NCBI GenBank assembly: GCA_002405565.1
Contig: DHMB01000044.1
Span: 5,195 to 25,326 of the forward strand
Direction: 5' to 3'
Length of the DNA stretch: 20,132 bases
DNA from: Clostridiales bacterium UBA4653
Lineage (GTDB): Bacteria; Bacillota; Clostridia; Oscillospirales; CAG-272
Position 1 is the stretch's first letter, and each line of letters starts with the position of its first letter. Positions 6,785 to 13,121 of this stretch are shown one piece after another. Below the pieces are notes generated by a model. The model ran no database searches. It was not told where the DNA came from and was given only the letters and a program-made list of their open reading frames with translations. A program made the position numbers and the translations under genes.

Positions 6785-8596
6785 TCAGTTATAAAGCGAC
6801 CCGATGTTTATATCGGAAACGATTTTCCAGTTTGAAAAGTCCCTGCCCATTCCCGTGATGGCGAAATCGATTATTCTCGTGTCGCCGTCGTCATAAAGCT
6901 CAAACTTGTGATGGCGCGTGACGTTTTCTCCCTCGGCTATGTCAAAATATGACCTGCCGTAATCGTTTTCGGTTTCAATTCCCGCGGATTTGACAATCGT
7001 CGGGATGAGATTTTCCTGGGAGACCTGTGCATGCGAATATGCAAGGGGCTCATCGCATGTGCCCGCAGGCTTTACGAAAAGTGCCGTGAGTCTGGGCTGG
7101 GTTGGAATTTCGCCGTCGTCTCTCGCGCTCGGATGGTCGCCCGTGATGATTATCGTCGAATCCTCATAAACGCCGAGACGGCGCATTTCGTCGATATATG
7201 AATATATCATCCCGAAGCAACCCCTCATCGCACTCTCAAACGAGCCGTTCTCGACGCGGTTGCCGTTTTCGTCCATGTTGTACGGCTGATGACAGCCGTT
7301 GAGATGAATGAGCGTATACGATTTCTCGCTGTCGTCGACGGTGAGCCCGTTTTTGACAATGAGCTCATATGTGCGCGGGTCGTCGACCTTGTAAGCCGGT
7401 GCCTCGCCGCCGTAGCTTATGACGCTGCTGAACGACGAAGTCGATACCGAAACGGAGCTTTTCAGCGCCGTCGGCAGACATCTGTAAAGCGCGAGCTGAA
7501 GCATGCTCCCGACAAGCGCTCCCCTGTCCGTCACCTCGTATTTTGAAACGCCGGAGACGTTATAAACTCTGCCGTTCATCGCCCTTGCGTCTCTGTAACC
7601 GTAATAGTCCGCAGTATAAAGCTTTATGCGATATCCGTTTTTCTGAAGGTCGGAAAGGAAGGGCGAGGTGCCGTATGCCTTTTCAAACCACGGCTCGGGA
7701 CTTGCGCCCCATGCCTTCGGCGTGTCCGTATATTCGTAATCCACGCCGGTTATCATCGTCGCAATGCCGGGATAAGTTCTTGAATAAAGGGAGATGTTGT
7801 CGTTGAAATACGTAAATCCCTTCAGCTTTTCAAAAAACTTCGGGTCTTTGCTCTTCATTTCCTGATAATAGCTTATATCAAAGCGGTCAATGACAAAAAC
7901 AACAATGTTCTTTCCCGCCGAAACCTCGTTTATGCCTGCCTCTGTGAGATACTGTTTTACGTCCTCGTCGGGCTTATCCGGCTTATCGGGCTTTTCCGTC
8001 GTCGCGGGTGCTACGGTTGTTTCCGTCCCGCCGGAAGGCGCGTCAGTGCCCTGCGCGCTTTCCGTTTTTGTAACCGATGAGTCGGTTATCTTCGGTATAT
8101 TTGACACGCACCCGACGAGCTGCATTCCGACAATCATAATAAGCAGAATGACAGCCACCGTCTTTATTATATCGAACTTTTTCATTTTGATTGCTCCTAT
8201 GATACACAATACCGCCATGACAATCCACAGCGCGGTGTCAAATATCACAAAGCCGGGCTTTACCTTCGTACCGACGTCATCTCCCGCGAGCGACCCCATG
8301 CCGACGTTCAGAAAAATTGCCTGAACATAACCCATGAGCGCAATCCAGAAGAATATTCCGAAAAGAACCCTGTGGACTGTGTTGTCCGTAAAGAGGAGCG
8401 CAAGCGCTATGACAAGCGAAGCGGCAAGCGCAATCAGAGCGAGTTGCCAACCGAAATCGGAAAATGAGAAAAGAAATTCTCCCCTGTTGCCGGCGAATGT
8501 GTCCACCGCTCCGAAAAAGAACCATGTAAATCCGACAGCCGCGCCGCAAAGTGACGCGGGGAGTATTTTCTGCTTTATATTTTTTATGTCGCTCAC
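6785..8596 (-). CDS. Membrane-anchored sulfatase/LtaS-like phosphotransferase (alkaline phosphatase superfamily)
   Basis: About 603 residues from a GTG at 8596. Five helices occupy roughly residues 11-162, then a Thr/Pro/Lys/Asp-rich linker (about 165-220) leads to an extracellular sulfatase-fold domain. Visible metal-site features are VVFVIDRFD (Asp237), SRTYPG with the likely nucleophile Thr274, NGCHQPY (His436) and TGDHP (Asp487, His488). LtaS and related enzymes transfer phosphoglycerol or phosphoethanolamine outside the membrane. The layout matches, but the family label is as far as sequence goes. Helix 5 ends in MQLVGCVSN, which mimics an internal lipobox. Start: an upstream in-frame ATG at 8623 lies inside the predicted promoter, so it is unlikely. 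GAGGTGA (8599-8593) would best serve codon 8587, an ATA. First gene of the four-gene cluster with the YidC fusion. Confidence 0.83.
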   Translation of the reverse strand: MSDIKNIKQKILPASLCGAAVGFTWFFFGAVDTFAGNRGEFLFSFSDFGWQLALIALAASLVIALALLFTDNTVHRVLFGIFFWIALMGYVQAIFLNVGMGSLAGDDVGTKVKPGFVIFDTALWIVMAVLCIIGAIKMKKFDIIKTVAVILLIMIVGMQLVGCVSNIPKITDSSVTKTESAQGTDAPSGGTETTVAPATTEKPDKPDKPDEDVKQYLTEAGINEVSAGKNIVVFVIDRFDISYYQEMKSKDPKFFEKLKGFTYFNDNISLYSRTYPGIATMITGVDYEYTDTPKAWGASPEPWFEKAYGTSPFLSDLQKNGYRIKLYTADYYGYRDARAMNGRVYNVSGVSKYEVTDRGALVGSMLQLALYRCLPTALKSSVSVSTSSFSSVISYGGEAPAYKVDDPRTYELIVKNGLTVDDSEKSYTLIHLNGCHQPYNMDENGNRVENGSFESAMRGCFGMIYSYIDEMRRLGVYEDSTIIITGDHPSARDDGEIPTQPRLTALFVKPAGTCDEPLAYSHAQVSQENLIPTIVKSAGIETENDYGRSYFDIAEGENVTRHHKFELYDDGDTRIIDFAITGMGRDFSNWKIVSDINIGSLYN

Positions 8597-8613
8597 CTCA
8601 TTTCGTGAATTAT

Positions 8614-8642
8614 AGTGTACCATTTATACATTGCGTTGTCAA
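8614..8642 (-). promoter_or_regulatory. Sigma-A-type promoter for the sulfatase-YidC-SPFH cluster
   Basis: On the minus strand TTGACA (8642-8637) and TACACT (8619-8614) are 17 bases apart. TATAAT (8614-8609) follows at 22 bases. Transcription would start near 8607, downstream of the ATG at 8623, which is why I reject that ATG as the sulfatase start. Confidence 0.6.
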
Positions 8643-8872
8643 CCCGAAACGGACTTTTTCGGCATTTTGCACTTTTTTGATGACGTTTTTTCTACGCCCG
8701 ACGGCGTGCCCGATGTGTGATAAAACACCTTTTTTCTTTAGTCGACGAAAGCGCCGTTTTTTCTCACCCGAAAATGAATTTTTTCGGCAGCTGCACATCA
8801 TCCGCAAGTCACCCCTGCCGCCCGCCGCGCATACCATAAAAGTGCGGGAATTCTTTTCGGGAGGTGCGGACT

Positions 8873-9787
8873 GTGGATATTGATTTCGGTTTGGCGGCGC
8901 CGTCGCGGAAGGTGCGCGAATATTGCTTTTCGATAGCGGAGGAGTTCCCTTCCGTATCGCTTTTCACAATCGGTCATTCGCTTTCCGGTCAACCCATCGA
9001 CTGCATGACGCTCGGCTCGGGGGACGTCTGTCATCTCGTCGTCGGCGCACATCACGGCTCGGAGCACATAACCGCCCTCGTTTGCGTCAGATTCGTGCGC
9101 GACTGCGCAAAATCAATCCGCGACGGTGTCTTCCTCGCGGGCTTTGACGCAAAGCACATATTTTCAAGGCGGAAGATTTTCGTCATCCCCGTGATAAATC
9201 CGGACGGGATTGACATCCAGCAAGGCGCCTTCCCCCGAGAGCACGTTCTTTATCCGCGGCTCATATCCATGAACCCCTCCGGGCGCGATTTTACCCATTG
9301 GCAGGCAAACGCACGTGGCGTCGACCTGAATCACAATTATGACGCCGGCTTTGCCGAATGTCGCGTTCTTGAAAGAAAAGCGGGAATTTATTCGGGAGGC
9401 CCGACGCGTTTCGGCGGTCAGTATCCCGAAAGCGAGCCGGAAACTCAGTCTCTCTGCAATCTCACCCGCTTTCTTTCGTCGCGACTTAAAACGGCTGTCG
9501 CGCTGCACACGCAGGGCGAGGAAATTTATTATGATTACCTCGGCGACTGTCCGCGCGGCTCGCTCATGCTTGCCGAATGTTTTTCGCGCGTTTCGGGGTA
9601 CTCAGTGTCAAAGCCGAGCGGTATCGCGTCGTTCGGAGGATATAAGGACTGGGTCATATCAAAGCTCGGAATTCCCGCCTTCACAATAGAATGCGGCAAG
9701 GGGGAAAACCCCTTGCCGCCGGGTGATTTTGATAAAATTTATGAAAAAGTCCTGCCCATTCTGCTGACAGCCGCCGCTTTCGGTTAA
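8873..9787 (+). CDS. M14-family zinc carboxypeptidase (probable peptidoglycan-peptide type)
   Basis: 304 residues, no signal peptide. GTG at 8873 is chosen because GGGAGG (8859-8864) is 8 bases upstream; an in-frame GTG at 8864 overlaps that site. Zinc ligands appear in order: HHGSE (His61, Glu64) and ALHTQGE (His212). The catalytic Glu272 lies in FTIECGKG. VINPDGID, ARGVDLNHNYD and YSGGPTRFGG fit M14 enzymes of the gamma-D-glutamyl-diamino acid peptidase (ENP1/MpaA-like) type, which trim muropeptides. Without a signal peptide it probably acts in the cytoplasm, for example in muropeptide recycling; that is inference. It is divergent from the sulfatase cluster and transcribed alone. A perfect 11-bp inverted repeat (9693-9719) lies near its 3' end. 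Confidence 0.87.
   Translation: MDIDFGLAAPSRKVREYCFSIAEEFPSVSLFTIGHSLSGQPIDCMTLGSGDVCHLVVGAHHGSEHITALVCVRFVRDCAKSIRDGVFLAGFDAKHIFSRRKIFVIPVINPDGIDIQQGAFPREHVLYPRLISMNPSGRDFTHWQANARGVDLNHNYDAGFAECRVLERKAGIYSGGPTRFGGQYPESEPETQSLCNLTRFLSSRLKTAVALHTQGEEIYYDYLGDCPRGSLMLAECFSRVSGYSVSKPSGIASFGGYKDWVISKLGIPAFTIECGKGENPLPPGDFDKIYEKVLPILLTAAAFG
9693..9719. repeat. Perfect 11-bp hairpin inside the M14 coding region
   Basis: GCGGCAAGGGG (9693-9703) and CCCCTTGCCGC (9709-9719) pair without mismatch around a 5-base loop. It lies about 70 bases before the stop codon and encodes CGKGENPLPP, just after the catalytic Glu. There is no T-run on either side, so it is not a standard terminator. Confidence 0.7.
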
Positions 9788-9835
9788 AAAACTCTTGCAA
9801 TGTCGGTGCAGAATGATTTATAATATAGGAAAGGG

Positions 9836-10093
9836 TCAGATACCGAGATATTTTCTCACCATTGTGTTGAGAAGCTCGTCACGGTCTATCTTACGGATAA
9901 GCGCGCGGGCGTTTCTGTAACTCGTTATATATGTCGGATCCTCGGAAAGCAGATATCCGACTATCTGGTTTATCGGGTTATAGCCCTTTTCAAGAAGAGC
10001 CTCATAGACCGTTGTAAGTATCCGTTTTGTATCTTCCTCGCTCTGTGCTCCGACGGAAAAGGTCATTGTTCTGTCTATATCGCTTGCGCTCAT
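9836..10093 (-). CDS. ireB: IreB family regulatory phosphoprotein (UPF0297)
   Basis: 85 residues, the usual family length, ATG with GAGGA about 9 bases upstream. The sequence matches the IreB/UPF0297 pattern along its length: TMTFSVG near the start, then DTKRILTTVYEALLEKGYNPINQIVGYLLSEDPTYITSY split over residues 21-59, RNARALIRKIDRDELL, and the end KYLGI. In Enterococcus faecalis IreB is phosphorylated by the Ser/Thr kinase IreK on N-terminal threonines and affects cephalosporin resistance. A Thr (Thr9) and nearby Ser are present here. In many Firmicutes the gene sits with ruvX and alaS. Here it stands alone, between a convergent M14 gene and a divergent gene of unknown function. No clear terminator is seen in the 48 bases after its stop. 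Confidence 0.95.
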   Translation of the reverse strand: MSASDIDRTMTFSVGAQSEEDTKRILTTVYEALLEKGYNPINQIVGYLLSEDPTYITSYRNARALIRKIDRDELLNTMVRKYLGI

Positions 10094-10129
10094 CGACTTA
10101 TCCTCGCTTTTGTTTTTTGTCTTTTTTAT

Positions 10130-10158
10130 ATTCTACACCAACTCAATTCATTTTTCAA
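10130..10158 (-). promoter_or_regulatory. Sigma-A-type promoter for ireB
   Basis: On the minus strand TTGAAA (10158-10153) and TAGAAT (10135-10130) are 17 bases apart, about 35 bases before the ireB start. Confidence 0.65.
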
Positions 10159-10219
10159 CATTTTTTCGTACTTTAACGGCAGAAAGCCGTAAATAATTCT
10201 TGAAAAGGACGTGCAACTT

Positions 10220-10792
10220 ATGGAAATCAAACGTAAATCAATGTCGGATGAACAGCTTCTGTCGAATGAAAATAAGCTCATTGCGGACGTAAATGCCGTC
10301 TGCGACGGCTATCGCGACCGTTTTTCCTTCCTCGGCTATGAGCTGAACGTTGAAATCGACGAAAAGAAATCGGACGATTACGAATTCTCCCCCCGCAAGG
10401 ACGGAGAAGAACACAAGCCCGAATACAAAGCGGGTTATGCCTGCCGTGCGACTGTCACCGTCAGACGTCCGAAAAGCGAGGACGAAATCAGACATGACGA
10501 GGAGCTTGAAGAAGAGCTCTCCGCCGCCGAAAAGGAATTTTCCGAAAAAGCAGCCGAAGGCGAAGAATTCGGCATAGACGAGCAGCTCGCCGAGCAGGAA
10601 AGAGCGGACGCAATTCTTGCCGACGCCGAGGACAAGCTCAATCGCAGCGTTGCGTATACCCAGCTTATGCTTATCAGAGTCTATAAGGCGTTCTGGGTCG
10701 AAAAGGTCAGCATTTGCGAAAACATGGACGAGCTCAAAACCGACCTTGACGAGTTTTACAATAAGCTCGCCAAAGGCGAAAGCGAAGAATAA
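10220..10792 (+). CDS. Acidic soluble protein of unknown function
   Basis: 190 residues from the ATG at 10220, with AAAGGA about 10 bases upstream; a GTG at 10211 is too close to that site. No signal peptide or membrane helix is seen. An N-terminal part (about 1-90) mixes helix-like and strand-like segments (CRATVTVRRP near 75). A Glu/Asp/Ala-rich, probably coiled-coil stretch follows at about 90-140, and an amphipathic C-terminal helix region (LMLIRVYKAFWVEKVSI then MDELKTDLDEFYNKL). Codon use and GC look like the neighbours, which supports a real gene. I do not recognise the family. It has its own short leader, with a small ACGGC/GCCGT hairpin at 10176-10190, and is divergent from ireB. Confidence 0.78.
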   Translation: MEIKRKSMSDEQLLSNENKLIADVNAVCDGYRDRFSFLGYELNVEIDEKKSDDYEFSPRKDGEEHKPEYKAGYACRATVTVRRPKSEDEIRHDEELEEELSAAEKEFSEKAAEGEEFGIDEQLAEQERADAILADAEDKLNRSVAYTQLMLIRVYKAFWVEKVSICENMDELKTDLDEFYNKLAKGESEE

Positions 10793-10820
10793 CCTACTTT
10801 TCTTCGAGAAGAAAAGTAGG
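10793..10820. repeat. Perfect 13-base inverted repeat right after the stop of the acidic protein
   Basis: CCTACTTTTCTTC (10793-10805) and GAAGAAAAGTAGG (10808-10820) are exact reverse complements separated by 2 bases. It starts on the base after the TAA of the upstream gene. The type (TACTTTTCTT arm, then GCAAAAGAA) resembles an interspersed hairpin element I associate with clostridial genomes. The hairpin at 11122-11148 has a related GTACTTTCTTT arm. No strong T-run follows, so termination is doubtful. Confidence 0.7.
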
Positions 10821-10868
10821 CAAAAGAAGCTTCAGTAATTGTTTTGTGCAAGTCTTATAATGAGCCAA

Positions 10869-10900
10869 CAGAGGTGATTTTTCATCTCTGTTTTTGTTTT
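10869..10900 (+). terminator. Hairpin with T-rich tail (probable terminator)
   Basis: CAGAGGTGA (10869-10877) pairs with TCATCTCTG (10882-10890), one G-U pair and a TTTT loop. It is followed by TTTTTGTTTT. This is the best rightward terminator after the acidic protein gene, about 80 bases past its stop. Confidence 0.65.
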
Positions 10901-10923
10901 GACATGATGTAGTCAAAACAAAA
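10892..10923. repeat. Perfect 12-base inverted repeat
   Basis: TTTTGTTTTGAC (10892-10903) and GTCAAAACAAAA (10912-10923) are exact reverse complements with an 8-base loop. The left arm is also the T-rich tail of the preceding terminator, so two hairpins compete for the same bases. Confidence 0.65.
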
Positions 10924-11086
10924 TTTAATAGTTGTTTGAAACACCTCTTGCTTTTTCCCCCCGTCAGCGCAGGGATAAACGCTCCGCACTATTAAAAACT
11001 TTTTAAGATTCGAACTTCACTTCCGCCTTTGCTTTGGTAAAGCTGACGTGGCAAGAAAGTTCTGCCTTGAACTTTTCAAAGGAGTT

Positions 11087-11109
11087 TTTGAGGGAATGTG
11101 TCCCTCAAA
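11087..11109. repeat. Perfect 9-base hairpin
   Basis: TTTGAGGGA (11087-11095) and TCCCTCAAA (11101-11109) pair around a 5-base loop (ATGTG). It belongs to the same gene-free hairpin cluster (10793-11404). Confidence 0.65.
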
Positions 11110-11121
11110 TTGCTTTCTTTC

Positions 11122-11148
11122 GTACTTTCTTTTCAAAAAAGAAAGTAC
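11122..11148. repeat. Perfect 12-base hairpin
   Basis: GTACTTTCTTTT (11122-11133) and AAAAGAAAGTAC (11137-11148) pair around a 3-base loop. The arm resembles that of the repeat at 10793-10820 (TACTTTTCTTC), suggesting copies of one element family. Confidence 0.65.
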
Positions 11149-11202
11149 ATGAAAGAACAGCGTTTGCAGGAAATTTTCGTTTTGATGATATCTGCTTGTC
11201 TC

Positions 11203-11270
11203 ACTTTGCACACTCCTTCCGTCATTTTCTTGCGAAAATGCCACCTTCCTCTAAGAGGAAGGCTAATACA
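11203..11270. repeat. Double-hairpin interspersed element
   Basis: Two adjacent hairpins, CATTTTC/GAAAATG (11223-11229 and 11234-11240) and CCTTCCTCT/AGAGGAAGG (11244-11252 and 11254-11262), flanked by CACTCCTTCC on the left and CTAATAC on the right. The combination reads to me as a repeat often found between genes in gut Clostridia; this is memory, not a search result. The outer limits are approximate. The bases 11270-11369 hold only a CCGCGCG/CGCGCGG inverted repeat (11300-11328) and a pyrimidine-rich run. Confidence 0.55.
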
Positions 11271-11369
11271 ATTTCCCCGCCCCCGCAGGCACAAAAGCCC
11301 CGCGCGAAAATATAATAACTCCGCGCGGAGCGCACCTCTTCTCTTCACTTCTCTCTTCTCTCTTAACTC

Positions 11370-11399
11370 AAAAATCCCCGCCGGAGCGGGGATTTTTAT
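11370..11399 (-). terminator. Intrinsic terminator after the SDR gene
   Basis: AATCCCCGC (11373-11381) and GCGGGGATT (11386-11394) pair perfectly with a CGGA loop. Read leftward it runs into five T. It lies 6 bases past the SDR stop codon. The T-rich right side means it can also stop rightward transcripts. Confidence 0.9.
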
Positions 11400-11404
11400 T
11401 GCTT

Positions 11405-12262
11405 TTATACTCCCGAATAAGCGGCAAATCCGCCGTCAATCGGAACGACAACACCGTTTACAAAGCCCGAAGCGCCGTTATCGCAGAGCCAGAGGAGCGT
11501 ACCTGTCAGGTCTTCAACCTCGCCGAATCTGCCCATGGGCGTATGCGCCAGAATCTTTTCGCTTCTCGGAGTCAGCGAGCCGTCTGCATTCATAAGCATA
11601 GCGCGGTTCTGATTTGTGACAAAGAATCCGGGGGCGATTGCGTTGACTCTTATGCCGACCTTCGAGAAGTGTACGGCAAGCCACTGCGTGAAGTTTGATA
11701 CAGCCGCCTTTGCGCCGGAATATGCGGGGATTTTCGTCAGCGGACGGAAGCTGTTCATCGACGAAACGTTAAGGATGACAGAGCCCGTCTTTTTCGCCAT
11801 ATCGCGCGCGAAGACCTGCGTGGGAAGGAGCGTTCCGAGGAAGTTGAGATTGAAAACGAACTCAACGCCCTTGGGATCGAGGTCAAAGAAAGTAACAAGG
11901 TCTTCTCCGCCGTCGATATCCTCCGGGAAGAGATATTCTTTTGTCGTCGTGCCCTTGGGATTATTGCCGCCCGCGCCGTTGAGAAGAATGTCGCAGGTGC
12001 CGAGCTCCGAATTGATCTTTTCTCTTGCCGCAAGGAGGCTCTCCTTGTCGAGCACGTTTGCTTCAACGGCGATAGCCTTGCCGCCGTCCGCATTTATTCT
12101 GTCCGCAACTGCCTGTGCGGGTTCAAGACGGAGGTCACATACAGCGACCTTTGCGCCGCAAGCCGCGAGCGCTTCCGCAAAACCGGAGCAAAGCACGCCG
12201 CCGCCGCCCGTCACAACCGCAACCTTTCCCGAAAGGTCAATTTTGAAAGGAAGTTTTACCAT
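11405..12262 (-). CDS. SDR-family oxidoreductase, probable D-mannonate oxidoreductase
   Basis: 285 residues from ATG 12262, with AAAGGAG 9 bases upstream; a TTG at 12268 is too close to it. Classical SDR features: the nucleotide-binding TGGGGVLCSG from residue 18, NGAGG at 95-99, catalytic Ser167 or Ser168 in NVSSMN, and YSGAK with Tyr181 and Lys185. The insert GGNNPKGTTTKE and the run FFDLDPKGVEFVFNLNFLG are what I associate with the Gram-positive SDR-type D-mannonate oxidoreductase (fructuronate reductase, UxuB/YjmF). That enzyme interconverts D-fructuronate and D-mannonate with NAD(P)H in glucuronate breakdown. No other uronate genes are in view, so a related sugar-acid dehydrogenase such as a gluconate 5-dehydrogenase type remains possible. 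It follows the HAD gene by 19 bases, likely on one transcript. Confidence 0.85.
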   Translation of the reverse strand: MVKLPFKIDLSGKVAVVTGGGGVLCSGFAEALAACGAKVAVCDLRLEPAQAVADRINADGGKAIAVEANVLDKESLLAAREKINSELGTCDILLNGAGGNNPKGTTTKEYLFPEDIDGGEDLVTFFDLDPKGVEFVFNLNFLGTLLPTQVFARDMAKKTGSVILNVSSMNSFRPLTKIPAYSGAKAAVSNFTQWLAVHFSKVGIRVNAIAPGFFVTNQNRAMLMNADGSLTPRSEKILAHTPMGRFGEVEDLTGTLLWLCDNGASGFVNGVVVPIDGGFAAYSGV

Positions 12263-12281
12263 ATCCAATTTCTCCTTTATT

Positions 12282-12935
12282 TCATTTGATTTTCTTTATT
12301 ATATCGTAGATATCGCAGGGGCGATCGACTGTAACGTCCGCGCCCGCGGCGATAAGTATTTCTTTTTCACGATACCCCCATGTGGCACCGACGGCAACCA
12401 TTCCCGCATTTTTCGCGGTTTTCATATCGACATCCGAGTCGCCGACAAAAGCGCACTCCGACGGACTGACGCCGTATTTCCCCGCAAGGTAAAGCGCGCC
12501 GTCCGGACTCGGCTTGCCGGGAAATCTTCCCGTTCCGAGGATTTCTTCAAAAACGTCGTCTCCGTAAAGCTTTTTGACGATGTCGTTCGCGTGGTCGTTA
12601 TCTTTGTTTGTGAACACCGCAAGAGGAAACCCGTCCGCACGGAGAGCCGAAAGCGTCTCTGCCATGCCGTCATAAGCCGTTGTATTGTGCAGATAACATT
12701 TGCCGTACTGCCCAAGGTACGTCTGCTTTGCCTTTGCATAATATTCTTCGCTCTGCCCTGCGGGAAACGAATTATGAATGAACTGATCCGTCGTTCCGTT
12801 GATGAACGAAAGGATGAACTCCTCCGTCACCGGCGGAAGTCCGTAACAGGCTCTCGCGCGGTTCATTCCCTCCGTAAGATCCGGAAGAGTGAACGCGAGG
12901 GTGCCGTCCAGATCGAAAATAACAGCTTTTATCAT
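12282..12935 (-). CDS. HAD-family phosphatase (phosphoglycolate phosphatase-like)
   Basis: 217 residues, ATG with AGGAGG 7 bases upstream. All four HAD motifs are present: DLDGT (Asp8, Asp10), the Thr109 of VFTN, Lys141 in GKPSPDG, and GDSDVDM (Asp166, Asp170). The alpha-helical cap lies between motifs I and II (about residues 15-90), giving the subfamily I layout typical of Gph and PpaX. It should hydrolyse a small phosphorylated metabolite in the cytoplasm. Phosphoglycolate is only the default guess, since this subfamily also covers sugar-phosphate phosphatases and beta-phosphoglucomutases. It is first in a two-gene transcript with the SDR dehydrogenase, so a sugar-acid or sugar-phosphate substrate is plausible but unproven. 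Confidence 0.88.
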   Translation of the reverse strand: MIKAVIFDLDGTLAFTLPDLTEGMNRARACYGLPPVTEEFILSFINGTTDQFIHNSFPAGQSEEYYAKAKQTYLGQYGKCYLHNTTAYDGMAETLSALRADGFPLAVFTNKDNDHANDIVKKLYGDDVFEEILGTGRFPGKPSPDGALYLAGKYGVSPSECAFVGDSDVDMKTAKNAGMVAVGATWGYREKEILIAAGADVTVDRPCDIYDIIKKIK

Positions 12936-12966
12936 AAATTTGCCTCCTGCGACAGTCGCTTTTATG

Positions 12967-12995
12967 ATTTTATCAGCATTCTCGGCATTTGTCCA
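12967..12995 (-). promoter_or_regulatory. Sigma-A-type promoter for the HAD-SDR pair
   Basis: On the minus strand TGGACA (12995-12990) and TAAAAT (12972-12967) are 17 bases apart, about 30 bases before the HAD start. It is back to back with the rightward promoter at 13018-13046. Confidence 0.65.
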
Positions 12996-13017
12996 TAGTT
13001 TTCTGCATTTTTTTGCG

Positions 13018-13046
13018 TTGACTTTATATATTTACTGTGTTAAAAT
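13018..13046 (+). promoter_or_regulatory. Sigma-A-type promoter for the phosphopantetheinyl transferase gene
   Basis: TTGACT (13018-13023) and TAAAAT (13041-13046) are 17 bases apart. The predicted start is near 13053, leaving a leader of about 70 bases that carries two hairpins. Confidence 0.7.
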
Positions 13047-13064
13047 GTTCTTTGTGTATAGACA

Positions 13065-13119
13065 GGCGGCGCAAGCCGCCGGAAAAAACGGACGGAGGAC
13101 GACACGTTTTCTGCGTGTC
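13065..13119 (+). promoter_or_regulatory. Structured leader with looped-out Shine-Dalgarno spacing
   Basis: Two perfect hairpins are present: GGCGGC-GCAA-GCCGCC (13065-13080, a GNRA loop) and GACACG/CGTGTC (13101-13106 and 13114-13119). The only good Shine-Dalgarno, GGAGG (13094-13098), is 23 bases from the ATG at 13122. If the second hairpin folds, the effective distance drops to about 4 bases plus the helix. No closer ribosome binding site is visible. Translation dependent on this fold is inference. Confidence 0.5.
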
Positions 13120-13121
13120 TG

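Noticed and set aside
8624..8872. Small frames in the gap between the sulfatase and M14 genes
   Set aside because: They are overlapping, basic and Cys-rich, without ribosome binding sites. The gap is better explained as promoters and repeats.
10793..11270. Possible CRISPR array
   Set aside because: The hairpins differ in sequence and spacing; there is no regular repeat-spacer pattern and no cas gene.
11616..12998. Rightward frame of 460 codons opposite the SDR and HAD genes
   Set aside because: It spans two genes with complete catalytic motifs on the other strand; Ser/Arg-rich shadow.
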